A stretch of DNA of 64,000 nucleotides from Persicaria tinctoria (lineage: Eukaryota > Streptophyta > Magnoliopsida > Caryophyllales > Polygonaceae): positions 38,662,975 to 38,726,974 of the forward strand of contig JBANSL010000009.1 in the NCBI GenBank assembly GCA_037127255.1. The letters are read 5' to 3'. A program made the position numbers and the translations under genes. Every line of letters begins with the position of its first letter. Position 1 is the stretch's first letter. Shown here in pieces: positions 1-12,600 of the stretch. Below the pieces are notes generated by a model. That model ran no database searches. It worked only from the letters and a program-made list of their open reading frames with translations, and was not told where the DNA came from.

Positions 1-3000
1 TTAACAGTGGTGCAGAAATCATCTTAAGGTTGAAACTCAAAAGTAAGTGAAGGTGAGAAGAATTTTTTTTTTTTAGAAAAAAAAGGCAAATGAAATTTCC
101 AGTAAATCACGAGGCACAATAGCACCATACATCTACTTAGATCCTGGATATCATCTTGCTATAATAATTGAAGAAAAAATGCTCCCATTAATGACGTTTA
201 AGGAAGAGGGCATTATTTGCTTTGATGAGATACAGGTAAGACCACTTTGGAATCTTACATCTGCTGAGCATTTTATGTTAAAAATAGTCTGCAAAAGACA
301 AGTGAAAGAGCACCAAAGAATAGGAGTTCAGTATCAAGGAGTCTTAAAACTTCAAAAAGCTAGGTTAAGTTTATGGTAAGTAAACCTTACGCGACTTTCT
401 AGATTCTGAATCCTACAAAGCAGATAGCAAGTGTCAACTTGCAGCTCAAGCATAGAAATCTGAAAGGCCCTTTTAAGGCAAGAATATAAAAGAAAACGAA
501 AAAAAAGGGATGAAGGATAGAGAACAATAGTTGACCTTGAGAGATGAGTCACCCAAGGTTTCTATGCCCCGATGTACAATATATTCACAATCAACAATTC
601 CAACTTTCTGTGTTCTATCACCCTGCATAGATTTTATTAAGAATCTGATTAGGAGATAACTAAGATCACATAATACAAGGAATGGGCCTATTAGAGTATT
701 AGACCATTCTTTATTACGTTCTTACCAGAATATAGGAATTTAATTAACCCAAAACTAACTAAATAACTGCAACTATAAAGATGGAGCTTCCAACTTCTAC
801 GCCATCATGTTATGTAAGATCTACTAATTAAGGAAGAGGAAGCAAGAATATAACAACGAAACATCTTATTATTCAAACTTCCAGCTCATGTCAAAATGCC
901 TGTGATTAAACAGGTGTTATTGGGGGTAGAACTCCTATGCAGTTGATCAAGTGACAATCCTCAATTTGGTAAAAGATTGACTAGATAAGTAGTTAAGAAA
1001 CTAGCAGAGAATTCATAAAATAGAACGCACAATAAAATATCACATGTGCACAATAATCAATCTTTATATCCAGTCCCCAGCCATGAACAAGATCATTCTA
1101 AAGCAATATTTAAAAGATTATTAGCCAAACTAGAGAACAATCCAAGGCTACATGGAATAGTCAAAGAAAAGCATTAAGATTTTGAAGAACATAAACCTAA
1201 GTTTCATATTAGGCAAAAAATGCACCATCTTTCAGAAACAATCACCTGTATAAGATTCCAAGCACAGTGCCAAGCACCCCTTGAAAAATCTGGTGCCATC
1301 ACTTCCACCCACCTAGACAGAGTACATGTAAAGATGGAACAAAACCCCCTAGCGTGCCAATATGTTACAATAGACACATAAGGTAACAATTTATAAAAAT
1401 GTTACATTTTCAATGTTACATTAGGCTTGGAAATGTAGTAGTGATATCAGTGGAAGGAATTTTCTCTTTACATAATAAACACCAGTTTATTCTTAATAAA
1501 ATTTCGCCCAAAACCATATCAAGTACTTTAGGTTTCTTCTGCCTTTGTTAATTAGAATGTTTATACTTCAATCAAAGCTTCAGATGAATGAGGAAGATAT
1601 TGTGGAAGCTAACATACTATCTTCAAAAAATTAAATACTTCTACCAGAATCCAAAACTTCTTAATAGCTTACATAAGCATTCTCAGCATGATTGCACAAA
1701 ACATCTTGTTCACTAGAAAGATCATCCATAAACTGACTTACAGAGATGGGAACAAAAAATTACAAGTAGGTAGGATCATATCAATAATGCAAATGCAAAC
1801 CCTACCACCACCTAGAGGAGAAGGTAAAGCTTAAGTAAAATTCATACTAAACAGCAACCCACCACAAGCTGTGATTATATAGAAAAAATAAGAATGGTCT
1901 ATTTTCATTCACCAAGATAGATACTTATTACTCAAAGTGATTGATAATTGATAAAGTTGATTCAGAGAATCAATGACTAGAAAACAAAAGAAAGCTGGGA
2001 ACAGGTAAGAAACTAAAATTATTCAATCCAAGAAGTGTAGAAGCAATAACATTCCTTCCCAACTGTTATCTAGTTAGTGAAATTCAATGTTCATGAGAGT
2101 AAAACCTCAAATAAAAAAATTCAATTCATCCAGGAATAAAATCAGCAATCAGAAGAAACATAAATAAAGCATTGAAAGGAGAGATGAACATACCTATGAG
2201 ACAAACAGAGAAGGAAGGCCATTTATCAATGAAAGGTAATCAACCAACAAGTTCATCTCTGCTTCATTGCAATCGATTATGTCTATAACTTGTGACAGTA
2301 AACTGAGCCTAAATAAAGCATGGAGAAGGAGAAATCAATCGCGTTCAGTCGGGGATGGAGGGAGAGAGGAACATACCTATAAGACAAACAATTAGGGGCA
2401 CAAATAAACAAAACAAATACTTCTCAACTCATAGTGCAAGGGCTAATTTTGGATTTCAAATCCAGAGAAAACATGAAGGCACACACCAAGTATCCAGTTA
2501 CATCAAGTATCCTCTGATAATAATAACAGTAAAATAGAAACTAACAAGTAACGAAGCTGAAATAGGCAAGTGATGAAGCTCAAACACCAAGTATCCAGTT
2601 ACATCTAAAATTAGCAAGTAATCTTCGTTAAACGAGCAAATCAAAACATGATTCATCAAATAATTCATCAAACAAATATTCCAATAATTCAATCAAATCA
2701 AAACCTAATTCATCAAAATCAAACCATATCAATCCATAGATATAAGGACATACTTCAACTTGATTGACCTGAAGAAGCTACTGGCAATGATTTACGACAG
2801 TCAGTGACTCCGGTGTCGGCAGATCTAATCAATCAACAAATGCTCGTGCGTTTGTGGCCTGTGGTAAGCGCCGACATGGATGGCTCATGGCTATTTGCTC
2901 CAATCAACTGCGTTACTCGCTGGCGGTAGTCTCAACTTGTTGGCGAAAAGGATGCGAGGCGGCCTCCGACGTCGTTCACGGAGGTGAGGACCGTTCGTCA

Positions 3001-3414
3001 TAGAGTCTGCTTCGCTTCAGCCCTGTATGGAGGCAAGCAAGAGGTCAGGACTTCAGGAGAGTAAAGACAAGATCCAGAGGAGATTAGAGGGAGGGAGCGA
3101 GGGAACGAGAGATGGAAGAGATCTGGTAGCCATGGGAGGTCGAAAGAGGAATGAGATCTCAAATCTAGGTCTGTGAATCCTCGGAGAGAGAAACTCGATT
3201 TGAGGAGAGAGAGGGCAAACTGATTCTAGGGAGAGAGACGTGAAAAGCGGACCTAATAATTTTTTTTCTTTATTAAACCTATGCCATCCACGACGCGAAA
3301 GAGCGTCGAGAAAGAGTAGTGGAAATTCTGACACCATAAAGCGTCGAAAATTATCGATGAGTACAAAAAGCGTCGAGACAAAAGCGTCGATAATGTCACA
3401 CTTTTCCGGTAGTG
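1..3414. mobile_element. Right-hand part of a CACTA (En/Spm) DNA transposon
   Basis: The sequence ends at 3414 with TTTTCCGGTAGTG, whose complement CACTACCGGAAAA is a typical CACTA terminal inverted repeat. Just inside it, 3290-3400 holds at least four copies of the short motif GCGTCGA in both orientations, which fits the subterminal repeat arrays of this superfamily. The left end is outside the window, so total length and TSD cannot be verified. Inside I recognise no transposase; 2800-3240 is more GC-rich and resembles a 5' leader. Two internal near-duplications are visible: GAACATACCTATRAGACAAA at about 2187 and 2369, and CACCAAGTATCCAGTTACAT at about 2485 and 2587. Probably non-autonomous or a long internal non-coding part. 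Confidence 0.6.
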
Positions 3415-3672
3415 TAAGTAATTATTTCATAATGATGTTCACCAAGTTCAATTTTCAGTAGTCGTGTCCTTGAAGAAAAGTGATATGTAAGTCTCATCGA
3501 GGTTAAAAAACTCTCCCTGGTTATAAATAGGAATATGTACAGTGGCGGATCTGTGGGGGGGCTTGAGGTGGCTGAAGCCCCCCCTATCCTGAAAAGGGGT
3601 ACATGTATATTTATATATCTGTTAGTCTAATAACATATAGAAGTGAGGTAGAATAGAATCACAAAAACGAAT

Positions 3673-3736
3673 TGGCGTAGTGGTGAGGACGCGGGTGCTG
3701 TTTGAGTGCGGATGCTACCATGCCAGGTTCGAATCC
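3673..3736 (+). promoter_or_regulatory. tRNA-like box A / box B pair
   Basis: TGGCGTAGTGG at 3673 matches the Pol III box A consensus and GGTTCGAATCC at 3726 is a perfect box B. The spacing (about 53 bases) suits a tRNA-derived promoter. The segment between them does not fold as a complete tRNA that I can see, and T-runs follow within 50 bases. It may be a SINE head buried in the hAT element or an internal promoter of that element. Confidence 0.5.
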
Positions 3737-4029
3737 CATTCCTTACCCTCTTTTTTTTACCCCGCATCTGTTTTTTTTTTTTTAAATCAAAACCTCTTTT
3801 TTTTTTTTTATACAGAGACAGAGTAACCCTTGCTTTTGTGCGCACACACAGCGCAGCGAAGAGAGAAGACGAATCTTCGAGCGGCCGAGCCAAGCAGGTC
3901 GCCGGCGCCACGGACAGCACCACCTCCGGCCGACCTGGTACCGGCGGCGCACCACCGCAACCTGCTACACTGGCGAGCACTCCCGTTTCCCGCTGCGAAA
4001 TCTTCAATTCTTCACTCCTATCTAGACTT

Positions 4030-4470
4030 CAAGGTTTTCTTCCTCTTCCTTTGAATTTGATTGTTTTTAATTTCAATGGATTGATTGAGAATTAATTTAG
4101 ATTAGAATTTGTGGATTTGAGAATCAATTTGGGGAATTTCGATTAGGGTTATGATTTGTGAGAAATAGGTTTGTTAGTGTTCTTCATCTTCCTTTGAACT
4201 TGATTGTTTTTTAGTTCAATTGATTGATTGAGAATCAATTTAGATTAAAAGTTGTGGATTTGAGAATCAAATTGGGGGAATTTCGATTAGGGTTTATGAT
4301 TTGTGAGAAATAGGTTTGTTAGTTTTCTTCATCTTCCTTAAAATTTAATTGTTTTTAAGTTTAACTGATTGATTGATTGATTGAGAATCAATTTAGATTA
4401 GAAGTTGTAGATTTGAGAATTAATTTGGGGGAATTTCGATTAAGGTTTGTGATATATGAGAAATAAATTG
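4030..4470 (+). repeat. Three diverged tandem units inside the hAT element
   Basis: Each unit of about 140 bases contains, in order, a CTTCCTTTGAA-like segment, TTGATTGAGAAT, TTTCGATTAGG and GTGAGAAATAGGTTTGTTAG. The third unit is the most eroded. Confidence 0.7.
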
Positions 4471-5272
4471 TGCCTTTGTGGTTTGTGATTTGTTATTTGA
4501 AAATTGAAATTGTTGTTGTTTATGATTTGGAATTGTGGTTTGTGATTTTGGTCGTGAGAAATGAATTTGTGAATTTGTGTTTTGTGATTTGGAAGCGTGG
4601 TTTGTGGATTTATTTTGTTCATTACGATATTCAATCCAAATTGCCAGATAGAACAATTATACAAATGGGAATAAAAACCCAGAAACAAAAAAACCCAGAA
4701 TCATTAGACCCATTTATTATCAAATGTTCCTATTTGCTAAAATTTTGTTATTTGCTTGTTTTAACCATTTACTGTTATTTGGTATCCATGTCTTGAAAAA
4801 TTCAATGCAGCTCTAACTAAAACCATATGATTTTCTTTAATTTCCTGCCCTAAACCTTTGTTCCTTACTTACATTCGTTTAAATGCACTGAAAATATCAA
4901 ACAAGCTCAAGGTTGAAGCCAATTATATTAACCCACGAAGCTTGTTTCCAAAATCTAAAGACAAAACTCTGAGGTAACTGTGTCCAAAATCAAGTATTTT
5001 TTTTATTGTTCATCTAAATGAACTCAAAAATTTTGTATCTCTTTTTCCATGAAATTATGTATCCTTATGAGTTTTGTATCTTTGTAAAGTCTCTTTACTC
5101 GAAAAAAAAATTAGCCCCCCCCTAAACAAAATTCTGGATCCGCCACTGAATATGTATGCAACTAATTCTAAATTTTTTGTAATCTAAAAATAAAAAGCAA
5201 AATACACATTTGATATATATCATTTCAAATAAGATCGAGATGGAGTTTATGGTTTTAATTAAGTAATCAGGT

Positions 5273-5636
5273 TAGGGAACCATTGAAAGATCTAGTCGAC
5301 CTCAGTTCGAAAAAAGTTTGACTCGAACTCGTTCACTTATCCAAATAAATCGAGTTTGAACAGGATTTAAAGCTCGATTTGTTTGATTTAAGTTCGAGTA
5401 GCTCGAATTTTATGAAAATTTTAAAATTTCCTTTAAGTCAATATGTTATGACCGTGTAGAATTGCTTAAAGCTTGAAAAAAACTCGGCTCAACCTCGTTT
5501 ATTTCCTAAGCAATCTAAACTTGATTAAAAAAACAACTTATTTAAAAATTGGGTTCGACTCGGGTCGAGCTCGTTTAACAAACGAACAAGCTTGAACATG
5601 TCAAATTCGGCTCGTTCAGCTCGAATAACAACCCTA
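5273..5636. mobile_element. Degenerate hAT-like short element
   Basis: It begins TAGGGAACC and ends AACAACCCTA, and the interior is built from short CGAGCTCG/TTCGAGT-type motifs, the style of small hAT elements elsewhere in the window. The flanking 8-mers agree only in their last four bases (AATCAGGT and TGAGAGGT), so the TSD is not convincing. Confidence 0.4.
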
Positions 5637-5964
5637 TGAGAGGTAAACCTCGGACACATGACCCAGTCGTCAAAAGCTATATGTCAGGTAAACCGATGTG
5701 CGCCCACCGACTAGATCTAATGATAAAAAGTAAGGACGGTAATATAAATCTTGATTTTTTCATCCTAGAAAAGACGGAGACATGGATCGATACGTTTCGT
5801 AAACCCATCACTCCTTATCATCATTGAATCACCATAGTGTTAGAGTGTTTTATGTTATTTAGATCAACAATAAAAACATTCCTCTACGGACCTTTGTTCT
5901 TTGGACCTTTGATCGGTATCGTCATTGGTTGGTTTATTTATCAAACTTGGGATAGAAAGACTAA

Positions 5965-6318
5965 GGGTGTGTATGGATGCAATTTCAGTAGTTAATAAAC
6001 TACTAAAATTGGGGGTTGAAATTTTTAATCTTGTATGGGGAGGGGTTTATTAGGAGATTTTAGCTTATTTGGGGGTTTATTTAATAAGCTATTTTTGATA
6101 GCTTTTTGGGAGTTTATGTGGTTTATTTGATTTGAAAATACCATAATACCCCTAATAATAACAAAATAAACCTACACTTTTTACAAATAAACTGTTTTTC
6201 AACCCATACGGAGTTTATATTTTTTTCATAAATTTTTAACTACTTTTTACCAACAGTTTATAAATTTTACCCTGTTTATAATTTTAGTCGGTTTATTAAC
6301 TCCGTCCCATACGAACCC
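5965..6318. mobile_element. PIF/Harbinger (Tourist-like) MITE
   Basis: The ends GGGTGTGTATGG and CCATACGAACCC are inverted, and both flanks carry TAA (5962-5964, 6319-6321), the 3-bp TSD preferred by this superfamily. The 354-bp interior is AT-rich and non-coding. Confidence 0.75.
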
Positions 6319-6464
6319 TAAAGTGTAAAAGATTGATTGATTTTCCAGCTTTTACTCTCCCCTTTTTTCCCCTCAAATGCATTTTCCTTTATTCTCCTAT
6401 TCCTATACTTTACACTTGAATCTTTTTCTTGTTGCAGTTTGATATATTCATTGTGCTAATAATA

Positions 6465-6469
<5 letters not shown>

Positions 6470-6526
<57 letters not shown>
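6470..6526. repeat. (TA)n microsatellite
   Basis: Uninterrupted TA dinucleotides of about 57 bases. Confidence 0.95.
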
Positions 6527-6530
<4 letters not shown>

Positions 6531-6892
6531 CATGTTGGACCACCTTCTTATTAATGTCATTTACATGAATTAATTTTCTTCCCGTTTCCCTTTCTTTATT
6601 GAAAAGGCAACATTCGTGTTTAAGTCGCATCACCATTAGTGTTTATATATGTCATTTCAATGCGATTTTGGAATTGTTTGTGGTGTTTTTTTTTTAATGT
6701 ATATTCAAACAAGTTTTATAATTAAGTCTATAACGTCTCTAAGTATAACGACTTGTAGTGAGTGCGACACATTTGATCCTCCGTAGTGTTTTTTATTCAA
6801 AAAAATTATGCAATGTATTGTGTAACGTCTATAACTATTTTGACTTCTAATGAGTGTGACACATTTGATAGGTGTGCAATTAATTAGAGTAG
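6527..6892. other. Intergenic; two diverged copies of a short unit
   Basis: No gene seen. A segment ending GTGAGTGCGACACATTTGAT (about 6720-6778) recurs in diverged form ending GAGTGTGACACATTTGAT at about 6815-6870. Confidence 0.5.
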
Positions 6893-6900
6893 ATAAATAG

Positions 6901-8003
<1,103 letters not shown>

Positions 8004-8011
8004 ATAAATAG

Positions 8012-8861
8012 TATTCTTAACATATCATTTTACTATTTACGTACGCTTTTTAATTAGAGGATAAAAAATGTCAATAAAAGATTTAATAATTTCGTAGTTA
8101 CTATTAATAAGTGCAAATTTATTAAATTTTTTTTATTAAAAGATGGATATAGTTTTTATCATCTTTAAAAAATCGTACGTGATTGCGTGAATGGTAAACG
8201 ACATGTTTTGTCGAACGGATGGAGTACTTGGATATGAATTATACGGAATAGTACATTAATACATCAATAAAATATCAAAAAATTAAATGCTTAGATTTTT
8301 TTTTGGAAGACAGGAAAAACAAATAGATCAACCTTTAATTTATGTAGTTTATAAATTAATATATGTATTTTTATGGTCGCTATGTAAATTGATGGCAAGG
8401 AGGATAATTCTAGAGTTTTATAGGAGATCCTCAGAATTATTAAGAAGATTGGAAGACTACGAACAACGTTCTCATTAGCAGTATTATTCTGCCACTGCTT
8501 CAGAGAGGTAAATACAATAACTGATTTTATTTCTAGATTTGATCTTAATTGTAACTCTGGTACCCTCCCTTTGAATAGGGAGTTTTTTCTCATCTTCTAT
8601 CAGAATGATCAAGGATGATTTTTCTGCATAAAGACATACTAATTTTTACCTACTGTACAAAAAAAAAAAACTAGATATGATCAATTTCGATCTATAGCAG
8701 TTAACGATTTATTCGTGTAATATTTGGCTAAAAAAACTTATACTCCGAATAAATTTATTATCAGTCTTAACCACTGTTTAAATGTTTAAAAGATAAAAAA
8801 AAAACCTCTAAAAATGAATTGAAATCCAAACTTTGGGTTAAAACAGAATGCAATTAACAAA
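8012..8861. other. Gene-free AT-rich spacer
   Basis: No recognisable gene. CGAACGGATGGAGTA at about 8214-8229 resembles one end of a Stowaway MITE without a partner. A short open stretch at 8287-8478 has no family signature I recognise. Confidence 0.5.
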
Positions 8862-8864
8862 TTA

Positions 8865-9713
8865 AGAGCGTGTTTGGCAACGGGGTGGGAGGGGGTGCGC
8901 GGGGTGGGGATGAGATTTCGGGAATCGGGCTTCGGTGTTTGGCAAGGGGATGGAAGTAGATGGTGGGGGATGGGGATGGAAACGGAACACCAAATTTTGG
9001 GATTTTTTCCCACCTTGTAGGGAGGAGGTGGAAGGCGGTGGGGATGTGAAACTCCCAAATTTACCCTCATCATCTTCAACCTTCCCCCCCTCCTCCTCCT
9101 ACTCTACCGCCACCGCTAACCATCACCTCTAATTGCTCCGCCGTCGTCGCCCTTGCCGGCCGACCACCACAACCGCCGACCACCACCGGCAACACCAACA
9201 GAACCTATTGGAGGAGTTTCGAGAGGCGCCGGATCGGGTGGGAGATTACAAAGGAAATCTAACCGCCATCTTCAAGTTGGTAGTGTGGAAATCCGACCGG
9301 CCACGGGTGGAAATCCGACCGGTAACACCGCCGCCGCCGCCGACCACCTCCGCCGCCTACCCACGTCGTCGCTCTCTTGTGAAGAAGATGAAGTTGGGAT
9401 TTTAGGGTATTTTGAATGGGTATTTTGGTAAAGTCAAATGGCTTAGTGGGGGTAATTTGGACTTTTTTCGTTGCTCTATCTACCAAACAATCAAAATACG
9501 ACCAAACACAAACGAGATTACTTTGGTGTTAAATCTCCATCTCGTCCATCCCCAAAATCCATCTCCATCTCTTAATCAAAATACGACCAAGCACAAACGA
9601 GATTACTTTGATGTTAAATCTCCATCTCGTCCATCCCTATGATCCATCTCCATCCCTTCCATCCCCAAAATCTATCCCCATCCACTAAAATCTACTCCGT
9701 TGCCAAACACAAC
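8865..9713. mobile_element. PIF/Harbinger-like element with GC-rich cargo
   Basis: The ends AGAGCGTGTTTGGCAACGG and CCGTTGCCAAACACAAC are inverted and flanked by TTA (8862-8864, 9714-9716). The interior 9060-9370 is GC-rich with open frames and looks like a captured genic fragment, but no family is recognisable. A 50-base unit (ACGACCAAACACAAACGAGA or similar) is repeated at about 9499 and 9588. CATCTC/GAGATGG-type motifs occur at both ends. Confidence 0.65.
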
Positions 9714-9856
9714 TTATGGCAGGAAGGACTGGAAAGGCAAAATTAAATCTGACCACTTTATAATTAACAAAGGAGATTTATTTATATTTTAATGACAGGA
9801 TGAAATTTTGTTGGTTGGTGTTTATTTTAATAACTGATGCATTAAATTAACGAGTT

Positions 9857-10290
<434 letters not shown>

Positions 10291-10294
10291 TGAT

Positions 10295-10570
10295 TTGAAA
10301 CAATTCATAACTTCCACGACCATCGACACAAAAGTTAAACGACTGATGGCGAAATGGGAAAAACAAAAAAAAAAACCTTTACACGGATATAAACTCTACT
10401 TTGACGGTGCACTATTACCCACAAATGAAAGTACCTATGTGTTCGTCATTAGAAACAATAATGGGAATGATTCACTTAGGCATTGGTTTATCCACTATCC
10501 AATCTGTCACTTGAGACATATTTTTAGAGTGGTCAATCAAGTAGCCGATCGACGTCTAATCCACCTATAG
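10295..10570 (+). pseudogene. LINE RNase H-like domain fragment
   Basis: The frame contains YKLYFDGALLPTNESTYVFV followed by IRNNNGN, the first strand and catalytic Asp region of the RNase H (RVT_3-type) domain at the C-terminus of plant L1-type LINE ORF2. The strand carrying the next catalytic residues is missing. It then joins, after a gap, a stretch similar to the end of such domains (FRVVNQVADRRL, compare FR.AN.VAD). A heavily deleted remnant. Confidence 0.55.
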
Positions 10571-10574
10571 GTCT

Positions 10575-12085
10575 AATTAACTTTTTCCGACTCAGCACCT
10601 CCAAACGACTCGGAGCTTTCTGGTCTCATCCATGCGGATGTTATAGGTTAGATTGAGGTTCCCAATCAGTCAAACTCTTTTCGGTTAAAAATAAAATAAA
10701 TATTGTCGTGTGGAGTAGTTTGTACAGTAATTTACACCCTAACAATAATGTAAACAGATATACACTTATCCACTAATCAAACCGTTAAAGTGAAACGTGT
10801 CGGTCACTTTACCCCCCATTTATCGCCACTACCTAGTTTCCTCCCTTACACTTTACTCTTTCCTTTGCAAAACATTTACTCATTTCAAGTATTAAAAAAT
10901 GATTAAAAATTAAATAATTAGCAAGTTATTAATAACTAGTCTATAACCTGTGCGCAACGCACGAGGTTTTAAATTAATTTAGGTAAACTAATCATATTTT
11001 TCGGATGTTATCGTATTATTTATTGCCGTATTATATAAATTTTTCTAATAATTTAAACTAACAAAACGATATTGCTAACTATTTTAATAATTTACTAATA
11101 ATTTTAATAATTTTCTAGTACGTTATGATTATTATTTGCCTAATATAGTATTTGATAGGTATATTTTTCAACTTTATCACTAGCTGTATTTTATTTTTCA
11201 AATATTTTTCAACTTTATAAAAGCGTACTTGATATATTTAATTTCATTAATTAGAAAGAAAAAAATTTATATCAAATAACTTATATTTTCAATATATATA
11301 TATAAGTTATATAAATTCTTAATTATAATATATTTACAATTTTATTTACATTTATAAAATGTAAACAATTTGAAATATATGCTAAATAAAAGTATCTACT
11401 ACGTATATATTATGGTTGAATATTATATGAAAAATCAATAAAATTTATTTCACTAATATATGGTTGTAAAAATAACAATTGAAATTTGATTCATTCAATT
11501 CAAAATTTCAAACAGTTTTTTTCATTAAAAAACATTTTTTTGCATAAAAAAACAGTTTTTGAAAGACCGAAAGTTGTAGAATTTTTTTTTAAAAAAAAAA
11601 TTCTCTAAATACACATGTCAAAATTTAATTGGTGGTGTAGAATTATCTGTATCACCATCCGAGAAAGAGAGGGGCACAAAATAAGAGTTGATTAAGAAAT
11701 GGAGGGGTAAAATTGGAAAAAAAATTAAAACAAATTAGGTCGCCACGTGGATAGCCTAACTATCCTCTAAAGTACTCAACTTTAAGATATAGGAGGATGG
11801 TTCCAAAAATAAATCACAAAAAAGGATCATTTAAATTAATTTAATTATTTTTAATTTCATTTTTATTTATTAATATTATCAATAAATCAAACTTTTTTTA
11901 GCACAAGAAAATCATCTCATTCAATTAAATCAATCGTCAAAACTCATCTCCCATTGTCAGTTTTTTAGTTCTCATCTCCCTGTGGGTACAAATCAGACTA
12001 TAATCAACTTGATTACAAATTTGGGAGATTTCTCTTCTATGTTGTCATTGATCGGGAGCACTCTTAAAAAAATGAAAAGGAGAAA
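10575..12085. other. Gene-free AT-rich region
   Basis: No gene seen. At 10947-10966 a short near-palindrome (CCTGTGCGCAACGCACGAGG) follows CTAGTCTATAA. A similar CTAGTCCAATTTCCGTGCTATG lies at about 21807. I recognise this kind of repeat as widespread in plants but cannot assign its family. Confidence 0.4.
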
Positions 12086-12089
12086 CTAA

Positions 12090-12600
12090 CGGTTACTTGG
12101 TGGACTATATGGTGCATCAGAAATCAAACAATCTTCATAAATGAACCTATTTCGAATCGGGAACCTGTTAGACACATCATCGAAACTCACTTGGAAAATT
12201 GGAAGAAAACCTACATGCATGAAAATGAGGATGATATTCAATGTACTCAAAAGGCTAATGCTACCAATCACATACAATCAACACTAAGACAAAAAACTGC
12301 TAAGTAAAGAAAATCACCTGTTGGTACGTTTAAACTAAACTTCAATGGAACTACACTTGACAAAAACGACAGCTCAATTGGCCACATCATTCGTGATTGG
12401 GAGGGTAGAACGATCCACATTGACTATGATATAATTGGCAACCAGACCCCGCTGAAAGTTGAGGCTTTGTCATTAAGACATGGAATAATACAGACTCTTG
12501 CGTTGGGTATAAACAAGTTACAAATTGAAGGGGACTCCCTTATAATCATAAATCATTTTAAGAAAAAAAACTCTACATGCCCATGGGAAATTGAACTAGT
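12090..12600 (+). pseudogene. LINE ORF2 C-terminal remnant, left half (RNase H)
   Basis: Frames give a WWTIWCIRNQTIF stretch, typical of the segment after the zf-RVT domain, then FKLNFNGTTLDKN (first RNase H strand), VEALSLRHG and LQIEGDSLIII, the RVT_3-type catalytic positions. A TAA stop at about 12305 separates the first part. The coding sequence stops abruptly at CTAGT (12596-12600), where a solo LTR is inserted, and resumes in register at 15140. The same family lies on the - strand at 47990-48425 without the insertion. Confidence 0.75.

Larger units (their letters stand above)
3540..5148. mobile_element. Non-autonomous hAT element (CAGTGGCGG ends, 8-bp TSD)
   Basis: The ends are CAGTGGCGGATC and GATCCGCCACTG, an inverted repeat of the CAGnGGCGGA type known from Tip100-like hAT transposons. 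They are flanked by an exact 8-bp duplication AATATGTA (3532-3539 and 5149-5156). No transposase is encoded in 1609 bp. The interior holds a tRNA-like Pol III box pair, a short GC-rich stretch (3830-3990) and three diverged tandem units. Confidence 0.88.

Noticed and set aside
3673..3736. A functional tRNA gene
   Set aside because: Only box A and box B are present; no acceptor stem or anticodon arm could be paired.
8214..8229. Stowaway MITE
   Set aside because: Only one end-like sequence (CGAACGGATGGAGTA); no partner end was found.
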